64,000 nucleotides of DNA from Shimia sp. R9_2 (GTDB lineage: Bacteria; Pseudomonadota; Alphaproteobacteria; Rhodobacterales; Rhodobacteraceae): contig NZ_JAGHRO010000003.1 in NCBI RefSeq assembly GCF_017743735.1, positions 1 through 64,000 of the forward strand. The letters run 5' to 3'. A model generated the notes under the pieces. It was not told the origin of the DNA, ran no database searches, and was given only the letters and a program-made list of their open reading frames with translations. Below, piece by piece: positions 52,828-61,362 of the stretch (position 1 is the stretch's first letter; each line of letters starts with the position of its first letter). A program made the position numbers and the translations under genes.

Positions 52828-53241
52828 TTGGACTACACCACATTTGACAAGGCCGGATATGAGGCTTTCAAGGCCAACGATCGGGAGGGGCCGGTGCATA
52901 TGCTGAACCTGATCAAGCTGCGTGATCAGGCGGTCTATGAAGATGGGCGAGAGGCCACCGGTGCGGAGGCTTATGCCGCTTATGGGCGCGAGAGTGCGCC
53001 GGTGTTCAAACAGCTTGGCGGCAAGATCATCTGGCGGGGCAGCATGGAGCAGATGCTGATCGGGCCGGAGAAGACGTGGGATCTGTGTTTTATTGCGGAG
53101 TATCCAAGCGTGGAGGCCTTTACCTCTATGCATAAGTTTCCGGAGTACCGCGCGGCGGTGGCGCATCGGCAGGCGGCAGTTGAGGACAGCAGGCTGATCC
53201 GCATGGCCCCTATGGCGCTTGGCGGGAATTTTGGAGAATAA
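52828..53241 (+). CDS. DUF1330 family protein
   Basis: A 137-residue protein of the dimeric ferredoxin-like alpha/beta-barrel type DUF1330: VHMLNLIKLRDQAVYEDGR, AYAAYGRESAPVFKQLGGKIIWRG and IAEYPSVEAFTSMHKFPEYRAAVAHR are the family blocks. The start is a TTG at 52828 with GAGGAG about nine bases before; the next ATG would cut the first conserved strand. Function is unknown, possibly binding or modifying a small hydrophobic compound. It converges with an HlyD gene across a two-way terminator. Confidence 0.82.
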   Translation: MDYTTFDKAGYEAFKANDREGPVHMLNLIKLRDQAVYEDGREATGAEAYAAYGRESAPVFKQLGGKIIWRGSMEQMLIGPEKTWDLCFIAEYPSVEAFTSMHKFPEYRAAVAHRQAAVEDSRLIRMAPMALGGNFGE

Positions 53242-53275
53242 GCGCTCCCAGAGTTAGATCACGAGAGCTTGCAAC

Positions 53276-53307
53276 AAAAAAGCCCCGGTGAAAGACCGGG
53301 GCTTTTT
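53276..53307. terminator. Bidirectional terminator
   Basis: AAAAAGCCCCGGT and ACCGGGGCTTTTT are perfect complements around GAAAG, so both strands end in a T-run. It separates the DUF1330 and HlyD genes. Confidence 0.92.
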
Positions 53308-53327
53308 CTGTTTTTCTGTCGCCGGGA

Positions 53328-54563
53328 TCAGTGGTGGCCGGAGAAGACCAGCGTTCTGAACGGCATGAGAATGGCGCGGAAGCGCAGGATCAGAGCGTGG
53401 GCGTAGCCGACGGTGTCGATCACATGCAGGGCCACAAATTTTGCCGTGCCGATGTCAGGATCCTGCAGGCGCTCGTGGTTGCTGGTGTAGGCGTTGACCT
53501 CACATTGGCTGCCCGGGGGCAGATGGTCGATGCCGCCTTCCCAGAGCGGTTCCATATAGGCGATCACTGTGCCGGGGCGCTGCAGGTTCTGCGGATCGCG
53601 CAGGGTATCAGAGGGGCGCACCTGACCGGAGGGGATCACATCCTGCACACCGATGATGACCATGGGGGTCACCCGCATAGGTGCGGTGGCGCAGGAGATT
53701 TCTGCCAGCATGCCGGGGTGCAGCACCTGTGCGGTGAGCTGGCTGAAGCCAGCCTGAAACCGCCCGCGCCCGGTGTCTGAGGGCACGAGGATGCCCGCAG
53801 GGCGCAGGATCGGGTTGATGTAATCTCCGGGGCGGAGATCAAACTGTTCGATACGTCCGGCTTGTCCGGCATAGATCGTCATTTTCGACAGTTCTACCTG
53901 GGCCTGATTAAGAGAGGCCTCGGCGCTGTCTTTCTGGGCCGGGATCTGGATTTCCTGCCGGTGCTTGGCGGATTCAAGGGCGGAGTGGGCCGCATCCACG
54001 GCGGCAAGGCGTTCCTGAATGAGGTTCTCCAGACGCTCGACCTCACGCACGGTCACAGCAGGGGAGTTTTCCTGAAACAGGGTGTTTTTGCGCTCAAACT
54101 CGTCCTTAGTTTGCTCAAAGGCGGCTTCGGCGGCATCAAAGTTGGCCTGTGCCACGCGGGTGTCGTCATGGGCCAGCAGGGCGGCGGCATCCACTTCGAT
54201 CACAGCAGCGCGGGCGGTGGCGACGGCGGCGCGCTGGCGGCTGTCATCCAGTTTGAAGATCACATCGCCTTCTTCCACGGTTTGGTTGTTTTCCACCATC
54301 ACCTCGGTCACGCGGCCGCTGATTTCCGGCAGGATGGTGACGGTGCGGAAAAACGAGGTCACATTGGAGGTGGACGGGTGGTAATAGAAGATCAGGGTGA
54401 TCAGGCTGACCGTCAGAATGAAGCAGGAGCTGAGGCCGTAGCGCAGCTCATACCACATGGAGAATAGGGTGATTTCCTGCCCCAGACGTTTGCCCTGCCA
54501 ATAGCGGCGGAACAGAAAGTCGGGGAAGATGGTCAGCATGGAGCAACAGATAAATTCCAGCAT
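53328..54563 (-). CDS. HlyD-family membrane-fusion protein
   Basis: A 411-residue periplasmic adaptor with one N-terminal span (SSCFILTVSLITLIFYY), lipoyl half-motifs (ISGRVTEVMVENNQTVEEGDVIFKLD), a long coiled coil and a beta-barrel domain. In contrast to a type I system, no ABC exporter or TolC partner adjoins it. Its only partner is the small membrane protein four bases upstream. YibH/AaeA-like adaptors with small inner-membrane partners have this organisation; the cargo is unknown. Confidence 0.85.
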   Translation of the reverse strand: MLEFICCSMLTIFPDFLFRRYWQGKRLGQEITLFSMWYELRYGLSSCFILTVSLITLIFYYHPSTSNVTSFFRTVTILPEISGRVTEVMVENNQTVEEGDVIFKLDDSRQRAAVATARAAVIEVDAAALLAHDDTRVAQANFDAAEAAFEQTKDEFERKNTLFQENSPAVTVREVERLENLIQERLAAVDAAHSALESAKHRQEIQIPAQKDSAEASLNQAQVELSKMTIYAGQAGRIEQFDLRPGDYINPILRPAGILVPSDTGRGRFQAGFSQLTAQVLHPGMLAEISCATAPMRVTPMVIIGVQDVIPSGQVRPSDTLRDPQNLQRPGTVIAYMEPLWEGGIDHLPPGSQCEVNAYTSNHERLQDPDIGTAKFVALHVIDTVGYAHALILRFRAILMPFRTLVFSGHH

Positions 54564-54566
54564 GGC

Positions 54567-54932
54567 TTACACCTCACCGTCTTTGGTGGCGTCTTTGGAC
54601 GCCGTGTGGGTGGGGGCTGGAGTGGCCTTTGCGGATGCGGTCTGGGCGACGGTTTGCGGAGGCTCCGGCGATTTTAGACGGTCCAGCGCATCGGCGATGC
54701 GCCCAAGCGGGGTTTCATAATCCGGGATCTGGATCAGGGCCAGCAGAAGGGCGGCCACCCAATAGATGTTGTTGTGGGTGAACAGAGCGATCAGGGCAAG
54801 CACACCCACGATTTGAAGCTGATTGGCCCCCACTTTGTGCGCGAGCTGTTCCGGTAGGGAATGCAGGTGCAAAAAGAAGGTGGTGAGGAGGAACACCATG
54901 ACCACAGCAAAGATGGCCACATTGGTCATCAT
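54567..54932 (-). CDS. Small inner-membrane protein paired with the HlyD adaptor
   Basis: About 121 residues with two hydrophobic segments (VAIFAVVMVFLLTTFFLHL and VGVLALIALFTHNNIYWVAALLLALI) and an Ala/Thr/Pro-rich tail. Two adjacent ATGs (54932, 54929) are possible starts; the open frame reaches 55031 but that part lacks similarity to a membrane protein. It stops three bases before the HlyD gene starts, so they are surely co-expressed. The family is not recognised; position resembles the YibI/AaeX role. Confidence 0.65.
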   Translation of the reverse strand: MMTNVAIFAVVMVFLLTTFFLHLHSLPEQLAHKVGANQLQIVGVLALIALFTHNNIYWVAALLLALIQIPDYETPLGRIADALDRLKSPEPPQTVAQTASAKATPAPTHTASKDATKDGEV

Positions 54933-55190
54933 CGGGTCTGCCCCTGTCGCATCGGATATGAAGCTGGGGAGATGGTGGGGGGCGAGGGGGTGCAGGGTGC
55001 CTGCGGATTCGGTGCTCACAAGGGGCCTCAAAAACTGAAAACAATTGCGGGGAGAATAGTCTTCGCTGAGACCGCTGCCAAGGCGACTTCGTTAAGAATA
55101 CACTAATCCCGTCAATCTGGTGCCGGGGTGTTTCTTATCTGCCAAAGCGCGAAAAATGGCGGCCTCAGGCAGGCACGTGTGTTTTGGGGA

Positions 55191-55664
55191 TCAGGGGGCG
55201 AGGCCGGTTTCTTTTAACAATCCTGCGCGCTTGGCCTCCGGGTAGTAGCCTTTGGCATAAAGGAACACAGAGCGGTCGTAGTTGCCCTCGGCCACAAGGT
55301 AAGCGCCGCGCAGGTATTTGACGGCGTAGGTCAGATTGGTTTCAGCATCGAGCAAGCCCTCGCGGTTGCCGGTGTAGCCCATGCCGCGGGCGGTGGGCAG
55401 CTGGATTTGCATGAGGCCGATGTTGTTGCCGTTGGTGACCCAGGGGCGGTGGGTGCTTTCGCGAATGACCACGCGCTGCACAAGATCACGCGGCACCTCA
55501 TAAAAATCGGCATATTGATTTATCAGCGCGCGCAGCTCCAGCGTTTCATTGGGGTAGAGCGGCGGGTCAAATTCTGGGGCGGCGGTTGGTTCTGTGCTGG
55601 CGCAGGCCGCTGGCAGGGAGATCAGAAGGGCGAGCGCCATACGGCGTGAATAGTGGGCGGGCAT
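55191..55664 (-). CDS. Lytic transglycosylase-like lipoprotein (SLT fold)
   Basis: A 157-residue lipoprotein with lipobox LPAAC near residue 21. The SLT muramidase-like domain follows: the catalytic glutamate in VVIREST, then NNIGLMQIQLPTARGMGY and the NLTYAVKYLRGAY block. It probably cuts peptidoglycan glycan strands from the outer or inner membrane surface. It is short for the family, containing only the catalytic domain. No flagellar or secretion operon adjoins it. Confidence 0.85.
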   Translation of the reverse strand: MPAHYSRRMALALLISLPAACASTEPTAAPEFDPPLYPNETLELRALINQYADFYEVPRDLVQRVVIRESTHRPWVTNGNNIGLMQIQLPTARGMGYTGNREGLLDAETNLTYAVKYLRGAYLVAEGNYDRSVFLYAKGYYPEAKRAGLLKETGLAP

Positions 55665-55774
55665 GCGGCCTCCTGAAAGTCATTTTGTTCAGTATGGCCG
55701 GTCGCACAGAAAAGGGAAGCGGTTGGTCGACACAGAGGCACTCTTGCGCAGGAGTTTGCGTAAGCACTGGCCGG

Positions 55775-55812
55775 AAAAAGAAAAACCGCGCCCAGGTGCA
55801 CCCGGACGCGGC
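55775..55812 (-). terminator. Rho-independent terminator of the rpsF-rpsR-rplI operon
   Basis: On the minus strand CCGCG-TCC-GGGT pairs with ACCT-GGG-CGCGG and leads into TTTTTCTTTTT. It stands 28 bases behind the rplI stop. Confidence 0.8.
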
Positions 55813-55839
55813 TTCGCGAATTCTTCGCTGGTAAAGCGT

Positions 55840-56460
55840 TTACTGCTCTTCGGCAGGCGCTTCCTCAGATGGGGCAGGTGCACCCATGTCGTCGTCGTCA
55901 GAGGCAGCTGCGCCGATATCGTCGAACAGTTCGGCGATTTCGAATTCTGCTTCTGCTTCTGCTTCTGCAGCCAGTTCCTGAATGGATTTACCGGAAGCTT
56001 GCAGCTCCGCTTCTTCCTCAGAACGGGCAACGTTCAGATTGATGGTGATCTGAACTTCAGGGTGCAGGTTCACGTGAACCGCGTGCAGACCGAGCTCTTT
56101 GATCGGAGCGGCCAGAGCAACCTGTTTCTTGTCCAGAGAGAAGCCTGCTTCGGTGGCTGCTTCTGCTGCGTCACGTGGGGTGACGGAGCCGTAGAGCGCA
56201 CCAGCGTCGGACGCGGAACGAATCACGATGAACTGTTCGCCATCGAGCTTCTCGCCCAGTGCTTCTGCTTCTTTCTTGGTTTCCAGGTTGCGCGCTTCGA
56301 GCTGAGCTTTCTGCGCTTCGAAAGATGCGATGTTGGCTTTGGACGCGGTCAGCGCCTTGCCCTGTGGCAGCAGGAAGTTACGAGCATAGCCCGGCTTCAC
56401 GTCCACAACTTCGCCCATTTGGCCCAGCTTGGCCACACGTTCCAGAAGGATAACTTGCAT
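55840..56460 (-). CDS. rplI: 50S ribosomal protein bL9
   Basis: A 206-residue bL9. The N-terminal rRNA-binding domain opens [32 protein letters not shown], the family signature. The C-terminal domain follows, and then a tail of about 50 acidic, alanine-rich residues ([15 protein letters not shown]...) that most bacteria lack but Rhodobacterales usually have. It is the last gene of the rpsF-rpsR-rplI operon. Confidence 0.98.
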   Translation of the reverse strand: MQVILLERVAKLGQMGEVVDVKPGYARNFLLPQGKALTASKANIASFEAQKAQLEARNLETKKEAEALGEKLDGEQFIVIRSASDAGALYGSVTPRDAAEAATEAGFSLDKKQVALAAPIKELGLHAVHVNLHPEVQITINLNVARSEEEAELQASGKSIQELAAEAEAEAEFEIAELFDDIGAAASDDDDMGAPAPSEEAPAEEQ

Positions 56461-56472
56461 GTCAGTGTCTCC

Positions 56473-56700
56473 TTACTTCACGGCGTATGGAAGCAGTGCA
56501 AGGAAGCGCGCGCGTTTGATTGCACGGGCCAGCTCACGCTGTTTCTTGGCAGACACGGCTGTGATGCGCGAAGGCACGATTTTGCCGCGCTCAGAGATGT
56601 AGCGCTGCAGCAGCTTGGTGTCTTTGTAGTCGATCTTCGGCGCGTTCTCACCCGAGAAAGGGCAGACTTTGCGACGGCGGAAAAATGGTTTTGCAGCCAT
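56473..56700 (-). CDS. rpsR: 30S ribosomal protein bS18
   Basis: A 75-residue bS18 with the conserved [29 protein letters not shown] and [28 protein letters not shown] blocks. bS18 sits on the platform of the small subunit next to bS6, whose gene is 25 bases upstream. One cysteine is left of the zinc-binding set seen in some species. Confidence 0.98.
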   Translation of the reverse strand: MAAKPFFRRRKVCPFSGENAPKIDYKDTKLLQRYISERGKIVPSRITAVSAKKQRELARAIKRARFLALLPYAVK

Positions 56701-56725
56701 AACTTAATGTCCTCTCTTAAGGTGA

Positions 56726-57082
56726 TCAGGAGCGGCGGTCGCGGCGGTCGCCACGCTCGTCACGTTTCTGCATCTGAACCGAAGGACCTTCAGCGTGTTC
56801 GTCAACCTTGATGGTCAGAACGCGCATCACATCGTCATGCAGGCGCATCAGGCGTTCCATTTCCTGAATCGCTGCGGCAGGCGCGTCGGATTTCAGGAAG
56901 GCATAGTGGCCTTTGCGGTTCTTGTTGATTTTGTAGGCCATGGTTTTCACGCCCCAGTACTCGCTCTCTACAACGGACCCGCCGTTGTCAGAAAGAACTG
57001 TACCGAAGTGTTCAACGAGGCTTTCTGCTTGCGCGTTGGACAGGTCCTGGCGCGAGATGAAAACATGCTCATAAAGCGGCAT
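56726..57082 (-). CDS. rpsF: 30S ribosomal protein bS6
   Basis: A 118-residue bS6 that binds bS18. It has PLYEHVFISRQDLSNAQAESL, YWGVKTMAYKINKNRKGHY and ERLMRLHDDVMRVLTIKVD. The start MPLYEHV at 57082 follows GGAGAG; the open frame reaches 57151 without family similarity. A basic-acidic tail (QKRDERGDRRDRRS) ends the protein. First gene of the operon. Confidence 0.97.
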   Translation of the reverse strand: MPLYEHVFISRQDLSNAQAESLVEHFGTVLSDNGGSVVESEYWGVKTMAYKINKNRKGHYAFLKSDAPAAAIQEMERLMRLHDDVMRVLTIKVDEHAEGPSVQMQKRDERGDRRDRRS

Positions 57083-57405
57083 GTGCTCTCCATTCATTTT
57101 ACAGGCGCATTTCAAAGAGCGGGGCATCTTGGCCTTTCGCACCCCACCCACGAGAGACTGCGCGGTTCAAGCTTTTGCGAAAGGATGGCGCTGTATAGCC
57201 GAATTCGGCGAAGGCGCAAGGGGAGAAATGGCTCTTTGGACCAAGTTTTCTTGGGGCTCAGAGAGGGCTTAGCGATGATTTAACCAAAAGCACAGGGATT
57301 TCGTTAATCCGCCCCATTCTCGCCTGAATTCACCCGGAAGTTTAGCGCAAAGGCGGGACAAACCGCAGAAACTGTCGCCGCAAGGGCGCATAGGAGACCG
57401 GGACA
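57083..57405. other. Divergent promoter region ahead of rpsF
   Basis: About 320 bases between rpsF (minus) and a membrane protein gene (plus). It should contain the ribosomal operon promoter. I see no hairpin or leader-peptide signal that I can support. Confidence 0.4.
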
Positions 57406-57900
57406 ATGATGGCGATGACACAAATCGCAAATGAAGCACGCTCTCGCGTGGCTATGGTGGAAGGCAAGCGGCCTTCGCTTTCCGTACGCACAAGCGCTGT
57501 CGTGTTCGGCTTTGCTTTCATTTGGGCGGGCATTGGGCTTTGGCTGGTGCCGGGTCTGGATCTGACACCCATGATCCTGCTGTCAAAGATGGGCATTTCC
57601 ATTCTGTTGGTGACCGCTGGCGTCGGGCTGACCCAGATTGCCACGCAGAAACCGCGTCAGGAGCTGCATTTTGATCAGCGCAACCGTCAGCTTCTGGTTT
57701 TTGAGGGATTGCCGCGCCGCCGCAAACATGTGGCGCAGGCCATCAACTATGAAGACATCGGGCGCGTTGATGTGAGTGACACACGCTTGACGGTGCTGAG
57801 CGCTGATGGCGGCGAAATTGTGGGGCTTCCGTTGGATGGGCCGCATGCCCGTTTGGACGCCATTGCGCAGCTGCGCAGCCAGACCATGTTGCCGCTTTAA
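57406..57900 (+). CDS. Small membrane protein with cytoplasmic domain
   Basis: A 164-residue protein with two membrane spans (VVFGFAFIWAGIGLWLV and MGISILLVTAGVGLTQI) followed by a soluble part of about 80 residues (ELHFDQRNRQLLVFEGLPRRRKH...) that looks like a small beta domain. The basic N-terminus and the RRRK after the second span suggest a cytoplasmic C-terminal part. The family is not recognised. It begins at ATG 57406; ATG 57409 and 57415 are alternatives. Confidence 0.7.
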   Translation: MMAMTQIANEARSRVAMVEGKRPSLSVRTSAVVFGFAFIWAGIGLWLVPGLDLTPMILLSKMGISILLVTAGVGLTQIATQKPRQELHFDQRNRQLLVFEGLPRRRKHVAQAINYEDIGRVDVSDTRLTVLSADGGEIVGLPLDGPHARLDAIAQLRSQTMLPL

Positions 57901-58024
57901 GGGCAGCGGGTCGCGCGCAAATTCAGAATGCTACGAGAGTGACTTGAGGTCGGCAGCCGGATGGGCTGGCGGCCTTTGGTTTTGTGCTGGCTTTGAAGGC
58001 TTGCAGGTGCGGCCCCGATCCTAA

Positions 58025-58180
58025 TCAGGCGGAGGGGGGCTTTTGGTTTGCGGTTTCGTTTTTCTTCTTCTTTTCCTGATCATGGTGCCACTTGATGGCG
58101 TAGAACATACCAATGCCTAACACGATGATCTTAAAGGGAAAGAAAACCAAAGGGAAAAGATCTACCCAACCCAGTTCCAT
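58025..58180 (-). CDS. 51-residue single-span membrane protein
   Basis: A short open frame of 52 codons including the stop. It encodes an aromatic hydrophobic N-terminal half (VDLFPLVFFPFKIIVLGIGMFYAI) followed by HHDQEKKKKNE and a proline-ending tail. This is a typical small one-span protein with a basic cytoplasmic anchor. A GGA-rich stretch lies shortly before the ATG. No homologue is recognised. The codon pattern (KIIVLGIGMFYAIKWHH) looks like real membrane protein rather than chance. Confidence 0.6.
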   Translation of the reverse strand: MELGWVDLFPLVFFPFKIIVLGIGMFYAIKWHHDQEKKKKNETANQKPPSA

Positions 58181-58662
58181 TGCATATTTCCAATCTGTTT
58201 CAGGACGCTCTTTGCTGGAGAGGCGCTATCTCATGGCGGCAGCACTCAACATCCGCCACATTGACGCAGGCCCCACGGCAGGCTTGTGCGCTGCCTGATA
58301 TAGGGAGGATGGGCTGCCACCTCAACCGGTCGCCGGTAGGGCGTTTGAAGGCTATATATAAGGGGAAGCATTGACTTCGTATGGGCGTTTCCTGTGCGGG
58401 TTTCAACGGCAGCGCGGGGTAAGTCGATGAAATGCATCAAATTCAAACAACCTGAAGTGATATGGCTAGGCTGAAATTCGCTCACGCTGGAAGTCTCTTA
58501 TTTTATTGGGGAATGGCGCGTTTTGTGCGGTCATGCGGGGATGTCTTCACGGAAATGTTCACAAAAGCACAGTGGTTGTGGGTTTACGTAGAATTGCGAT
58601 TGGGAGAAGTCTCGGCACATTGCTAGTATCACATCGTTATTGATCCATTTTGGAGAGACCCC
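58181..58662. other. Intergenic region ahead of yceI-like gene
   Basis: About 480 bases. The half near 58340-58520 is AT-richer and may hold promoters. I see no gene, repeat or RNA structure that I can support. Confidence 0.4.
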
Positions 58663-59244
58663 ATGAAACGCACCCTTTTTGCCGCTGGCCTCGCATTGGC
58701 CGCCGTCACCGCAACTTCCGCTGTTGCAGCGCCTGAGAAATACGTGCTCGACGCATCGCACAGCCAGATCCTGTTCTCTTACAACCACCTGGGGTACTCC
58801 ACGACCTGGGGCATGTTCTCCGGCTTTGAAGGCGAGATCATGTTTGACAAGGAAGATCCGTCTGCAAGCTCCGTGACCGTGTCCATGCCTGTGAAATCCA
58901 TGTTCACCGGTTGGGAAAAGCGCGATGCGCACTTCATGAGCGGCGATTTCTTTGATGCGGCGGATGATGAGCTGGTGAGCTTCTCCTCGACCGGCATCGA
59001 AGTGACCGGCGACAACACCGCCCTGATCACCGGTGATCTGACCCTGAACGGTGTGACCAAATCCGTGGTTCTGGACGCGCAGCTGAACGCAGCCAGCGAG
59101 CACCCAATGGCGAAAAAGCCTTGGGCGGGTTTCAATGCGACCACCACGCTGAAGCGCACCGACTATGATGTTGGCAACTTCGCGCCGTTTGTGAGCGACG
59201 AAGTGGAAGTGCAGATTTCTGTTGAGGCGATGAAAGCGGAATAA
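58663..59244 (+). CDS. YceI-family periplasmic protein
   Basis: A 193-residue lipocalin-like YceI protein with a signal peptide (residues 1-22, ending SAVAAPE). Family blocks are YVLDASHSQILFSYNHLGYSTTWG, FMSGDFFDAA and LTLNGVTKSVVLDA. YceI proteins bind polyisoprenoid lipids in the periplasm and are often linked to cytochrome b561. A fused b561-YceI protein lies 0.7 kb downstream. Biased codons point to good expression, and a strong terminator follows. Confidence 0.92.
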   Translation: MKRTLFAAGLALAAVTATSAVAAPEKYVLDASHSQILFSYNHLGYSTTWGMFSGFEGEIMFDKEDPSASSVTVSMPVKSMFTGWEKRDAHFMSGDFFDAADDELVSFSSTGIEVTGDNTALITGDLTLNGVTKSVVLDAQLNAASEHPMAKKPWAGFNATTTLKRTDYDVGNFAPFVSDEVEVQISVEAMKAE

Positions 59245-59269
59245 ACGCTTACTTCGCGAGAGTTTGAGA

Positions 59270-59297
59270 GGGCTGCCTGAGAGGGCGGCCCTTTTTT
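59270..59297 (+). terminator. Rho-independent terminator of the YceI gene
   Basis: GGGCTGCC pairs with GGCGGCCC (one T-G pair) around a six-base loop, followed by T6. Confidence 0.85.
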
Positions 59298-59630
59298 GTG
59301 CCTAGGGCATTGTCGGAAGGTTCTGCAGTGCCTGAAGCTGATCACAAAGGCCAGCCCCTGACCCTGGGTGGGGGTGAAGCCCCCTCCCGTGGGGAGGGCC
59401 CGTAAAGATGAACTTAGGCTGGTCGGCTGCGCCGCCCACGAGAGGATTGAGGTTTCGAGAACCTGACGGCCAAGGTGGCGTGATAGCGTTTTAGAGGTAG
59501 GGCCAAGGTTCGCGCGTTCGTTTGCAGAGTGAGAATTTAAGTTTGTATCTGCGGGGCGGTTTTAGTTGAATAGACGCGGTTGCTCCATAATTGGAGCTGA
59601 AGCCTTAACTTCACTAGTTTGGAGCGAGCA
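59298..59630. other. Intergenic region, G/C-tract palindromes
   Basis: No gene seen. The G-rich stretch near 59365-59401 (GGGTGGGGGT... and CCCCCTCCC...) is locally self-complementary and could fold. The rest is unremarkable. Confidence 0.4.
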
Positions 59631-59933
59631 TTGGAAGTTGTTCTCTATTTGGCCTTTGCCTATGGCTGTGTCGGGCTTTGTGCGACTTCAGTTTGTTTTT
59701 TCAGGTTCTTTGCTTCGATCATGAGCCTGATAAATGCCACTAATGCGCAGTTCGATGCAGCTCCTGTTAAGTACATTGCTACAGGTGGTTTATGGCAAAT
59801 GTGGCGTGTTGTTGACGATAGAAATAACGCGCATGCCACCAAACGCATGTTGAAAAACTTGGCGCTCTTCATTTTATCGTTCGCAGCTACGATGGCGCCA
59901 CTTCTTGTGCTCGCAGCATATACTGAGCAATGA
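59631..59933 (+). CDS. Small membrane protein, AT-rich
   Basis: A 100-residue protein with two hydrophobic segments (VVLYLAFAYGCVGLCATSVCFFRFF and LALFILSFAATMAPLLVLAAY) around a soluble middle with WQMWRVVDDRNNAHATKRML. TTG 59631 behind GGAG (59621-59624) is the best start; TTG 59619 is also possible. The composition is lower in GC than its neighbours, which suggests acquisition. No family is recognised and no operon partner is present. Confidence 0.6.
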   Translation: MEVVLYLAFAYGCVGLCATSVCFFRFFASIMSLINATNAQFDAAPVKYIATGGLWQMWRVVDDRNNAHATKRMLKNLALFILSFAATMAPLLVLAAYTEQ

Positions 59934-59973
59934 GGTTTTAGGGCCGTCTCAGGTCAACGGCCCCAAGTGATTT

Positions 59974-61182
59974 CTAAGATTGTTCGCCGCGCTTTGCGGT
60001 CAGGTTGACGGTGACGGCGACGCCAAAGCCCAGCGAGCTTTCGTCGGTCATCGTATCCCCTACGTGAAAGCTGCGGCGATCAAGCTCCAGCGCGCCGGAC
60101 ATTTCTGCGGAGTCGCCATCCAGTGTGAGCGTGAAGGGCAGGGTGGTTGGCACCTCATGTCCGCTGAGCGCCAATGTTCCTTCGGCGATGTAGCCTGCCT
60201 CGGCAGCCAGCAGGTCGGCGGTGAAGGCCGCGGTGGGGTGTTCTGAGGCATTCAGATAATCCGCGCCGAGAGCCTGATCGGTGACTGAGCCAAGGGTGAG
60301 CGAGCCGATGGCAATGGTCACCGTGACCGTGCCATGCTTGCCGTCGGTCGCGGTTTCGTCAAAGGCGATCTCGGCGGTCCAGTCAGCGAAGCTGCCGGTC
60401 ACCTCGCTGCCAAATTGCTGCACAGCGATGCCGAGCGTACCGGATTGCACCTGCCATTCGGAGGCCACTTCGGCGAGCTCTGCAGCGGGTTCGGCCCCTT
60501 CGGCTGGTGCGAAGATCCCGGAGAATGCGCCAACATATAGTGCTGCGGCCCAAACGGTTGCGGCGCCAAGGAACGGCAGGGTGTGGCCGGGCTGTTGTGC
60601 GGGCGTGTCTGGCAGATCCGGGGTGCCGGGCAGCATGCGCTGGAGCGTTTTGTCTTTGTCGATGATGGCGTGTTTCAATGCGCCGCCAATATGGGCCAGC
60701 AGGGTCAGCACCAAGAGGAGCATGAACACATAGTGCAAGGCTCCCAGAGTTTCGGCCAGCACAGGATCTTTCGGAATAAAGAACAGGGATTGCCCAAAGG
60801 GCCACCAGATCGGGGCAAAGCCAGTGGTTGCCGCGTGGTGCATCCAACCGGTCAGCGGCACAAGCACCATGGCGCCATAGAGCACCCAATGCGCAGTCTC
60901 TGCGGCCAGCGCCTCAAGCTTGTGGTCGCCATTGAGCAATTTGGGGCGCGGTTGGGTGAAGGCCCAGAGAATACGCAGGACCGCCACCAAAAACGCGGTC
61001 AGGCCGATGGTTTTATGCAAAGAGAAGAGCGTGGCCTTAAAGGCGAGTTGCGCGCTGTCCTCATAGGGGGCCTGATGGGCGAAGTAGCCAACCGCCAGCG
61101 CACTGACGATCAGTAGGGCGGTGAGCCAGTGAAATGTCTTGGCGACACTGCCATAGCGGGCAGCGGTGTTGGAGCGCGACAT
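59974..61182 (-). CDS. Cytochrome b561 fused to a YceI domain
   Basis: A 402-residue membrane protein. Residues 1-190 form a four-span cytochrome b561: KTFHWLTALLIVSALAVGYF, LHKTIGLTAFLVAVLRILW, HWVLYGAMVLVPLTGWMHH and LHYVFMLLLVLTLLAHIGGALKHA, with the haem-ligand histidines in these spans. A further span lies near 205-225. Residues about 240-402 are a periplasmic YceI-type lipocalin domain (ASEHPTAAFTADLL, EGTLALSGHEVPTTLPFTL). The usual separate partners are thus joined. It probably passes electrons between the quinone pool and a periplasmic acceptor or bound isoprenoid. ATG 61182 is the likely start. Confidence 0.9.
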   Translation of the reverse strand: MSRSNTAARYGSVAKTFHWLTALLIVSALAVGYFAHQAPYEDSAQLAFKATLFSLHKTIGLTAFLVAVLRILWAFTQPRPKLLNGDHKLEALAAETAHWVLYGAMVLVPLTGWMHHAATTGFAPIWWPFGQSLFFIPKDPVLAETLGALHYVFMLLLVLTLLAHIGGALKHAIIDKDKTLQRMLPGTPDLPDTPAQQPGHTLPFLGAATVWAAALYVGAFSGIFAPAEGAEPAAELAEVASEWQVQSGTLGIAVQQFGSEVTGSFADWTAEIAFDETATDGKHGTVTVTIAIGSLTLGSVTDQALGADYLNASEHPTAAFTADLLAAEAGYIAEGTLALSGHEVPTTLPFTLTLDGDSAEMSGALELDRRSFHVGDTMTDESSLGFGVAVTVNLTAKRGEQS

Positions 61183-61362
61183 GTAAAAACCTCTTATATA
61201 CGTTGGCTCTAGAGTGGCGGTTGTGGGGCTGTGGCGCAACCGGCGCTCATGCACAAGTGAGGTGCGCGTCTGCGCAATGTGGCAGGGGTTAACGCTCTAT
61301 TGACGTTGCGTGGGGCTTTTCTGCGGGGTATGTCGGTGCAAATACCTTTGAGGAGAGCCAGA

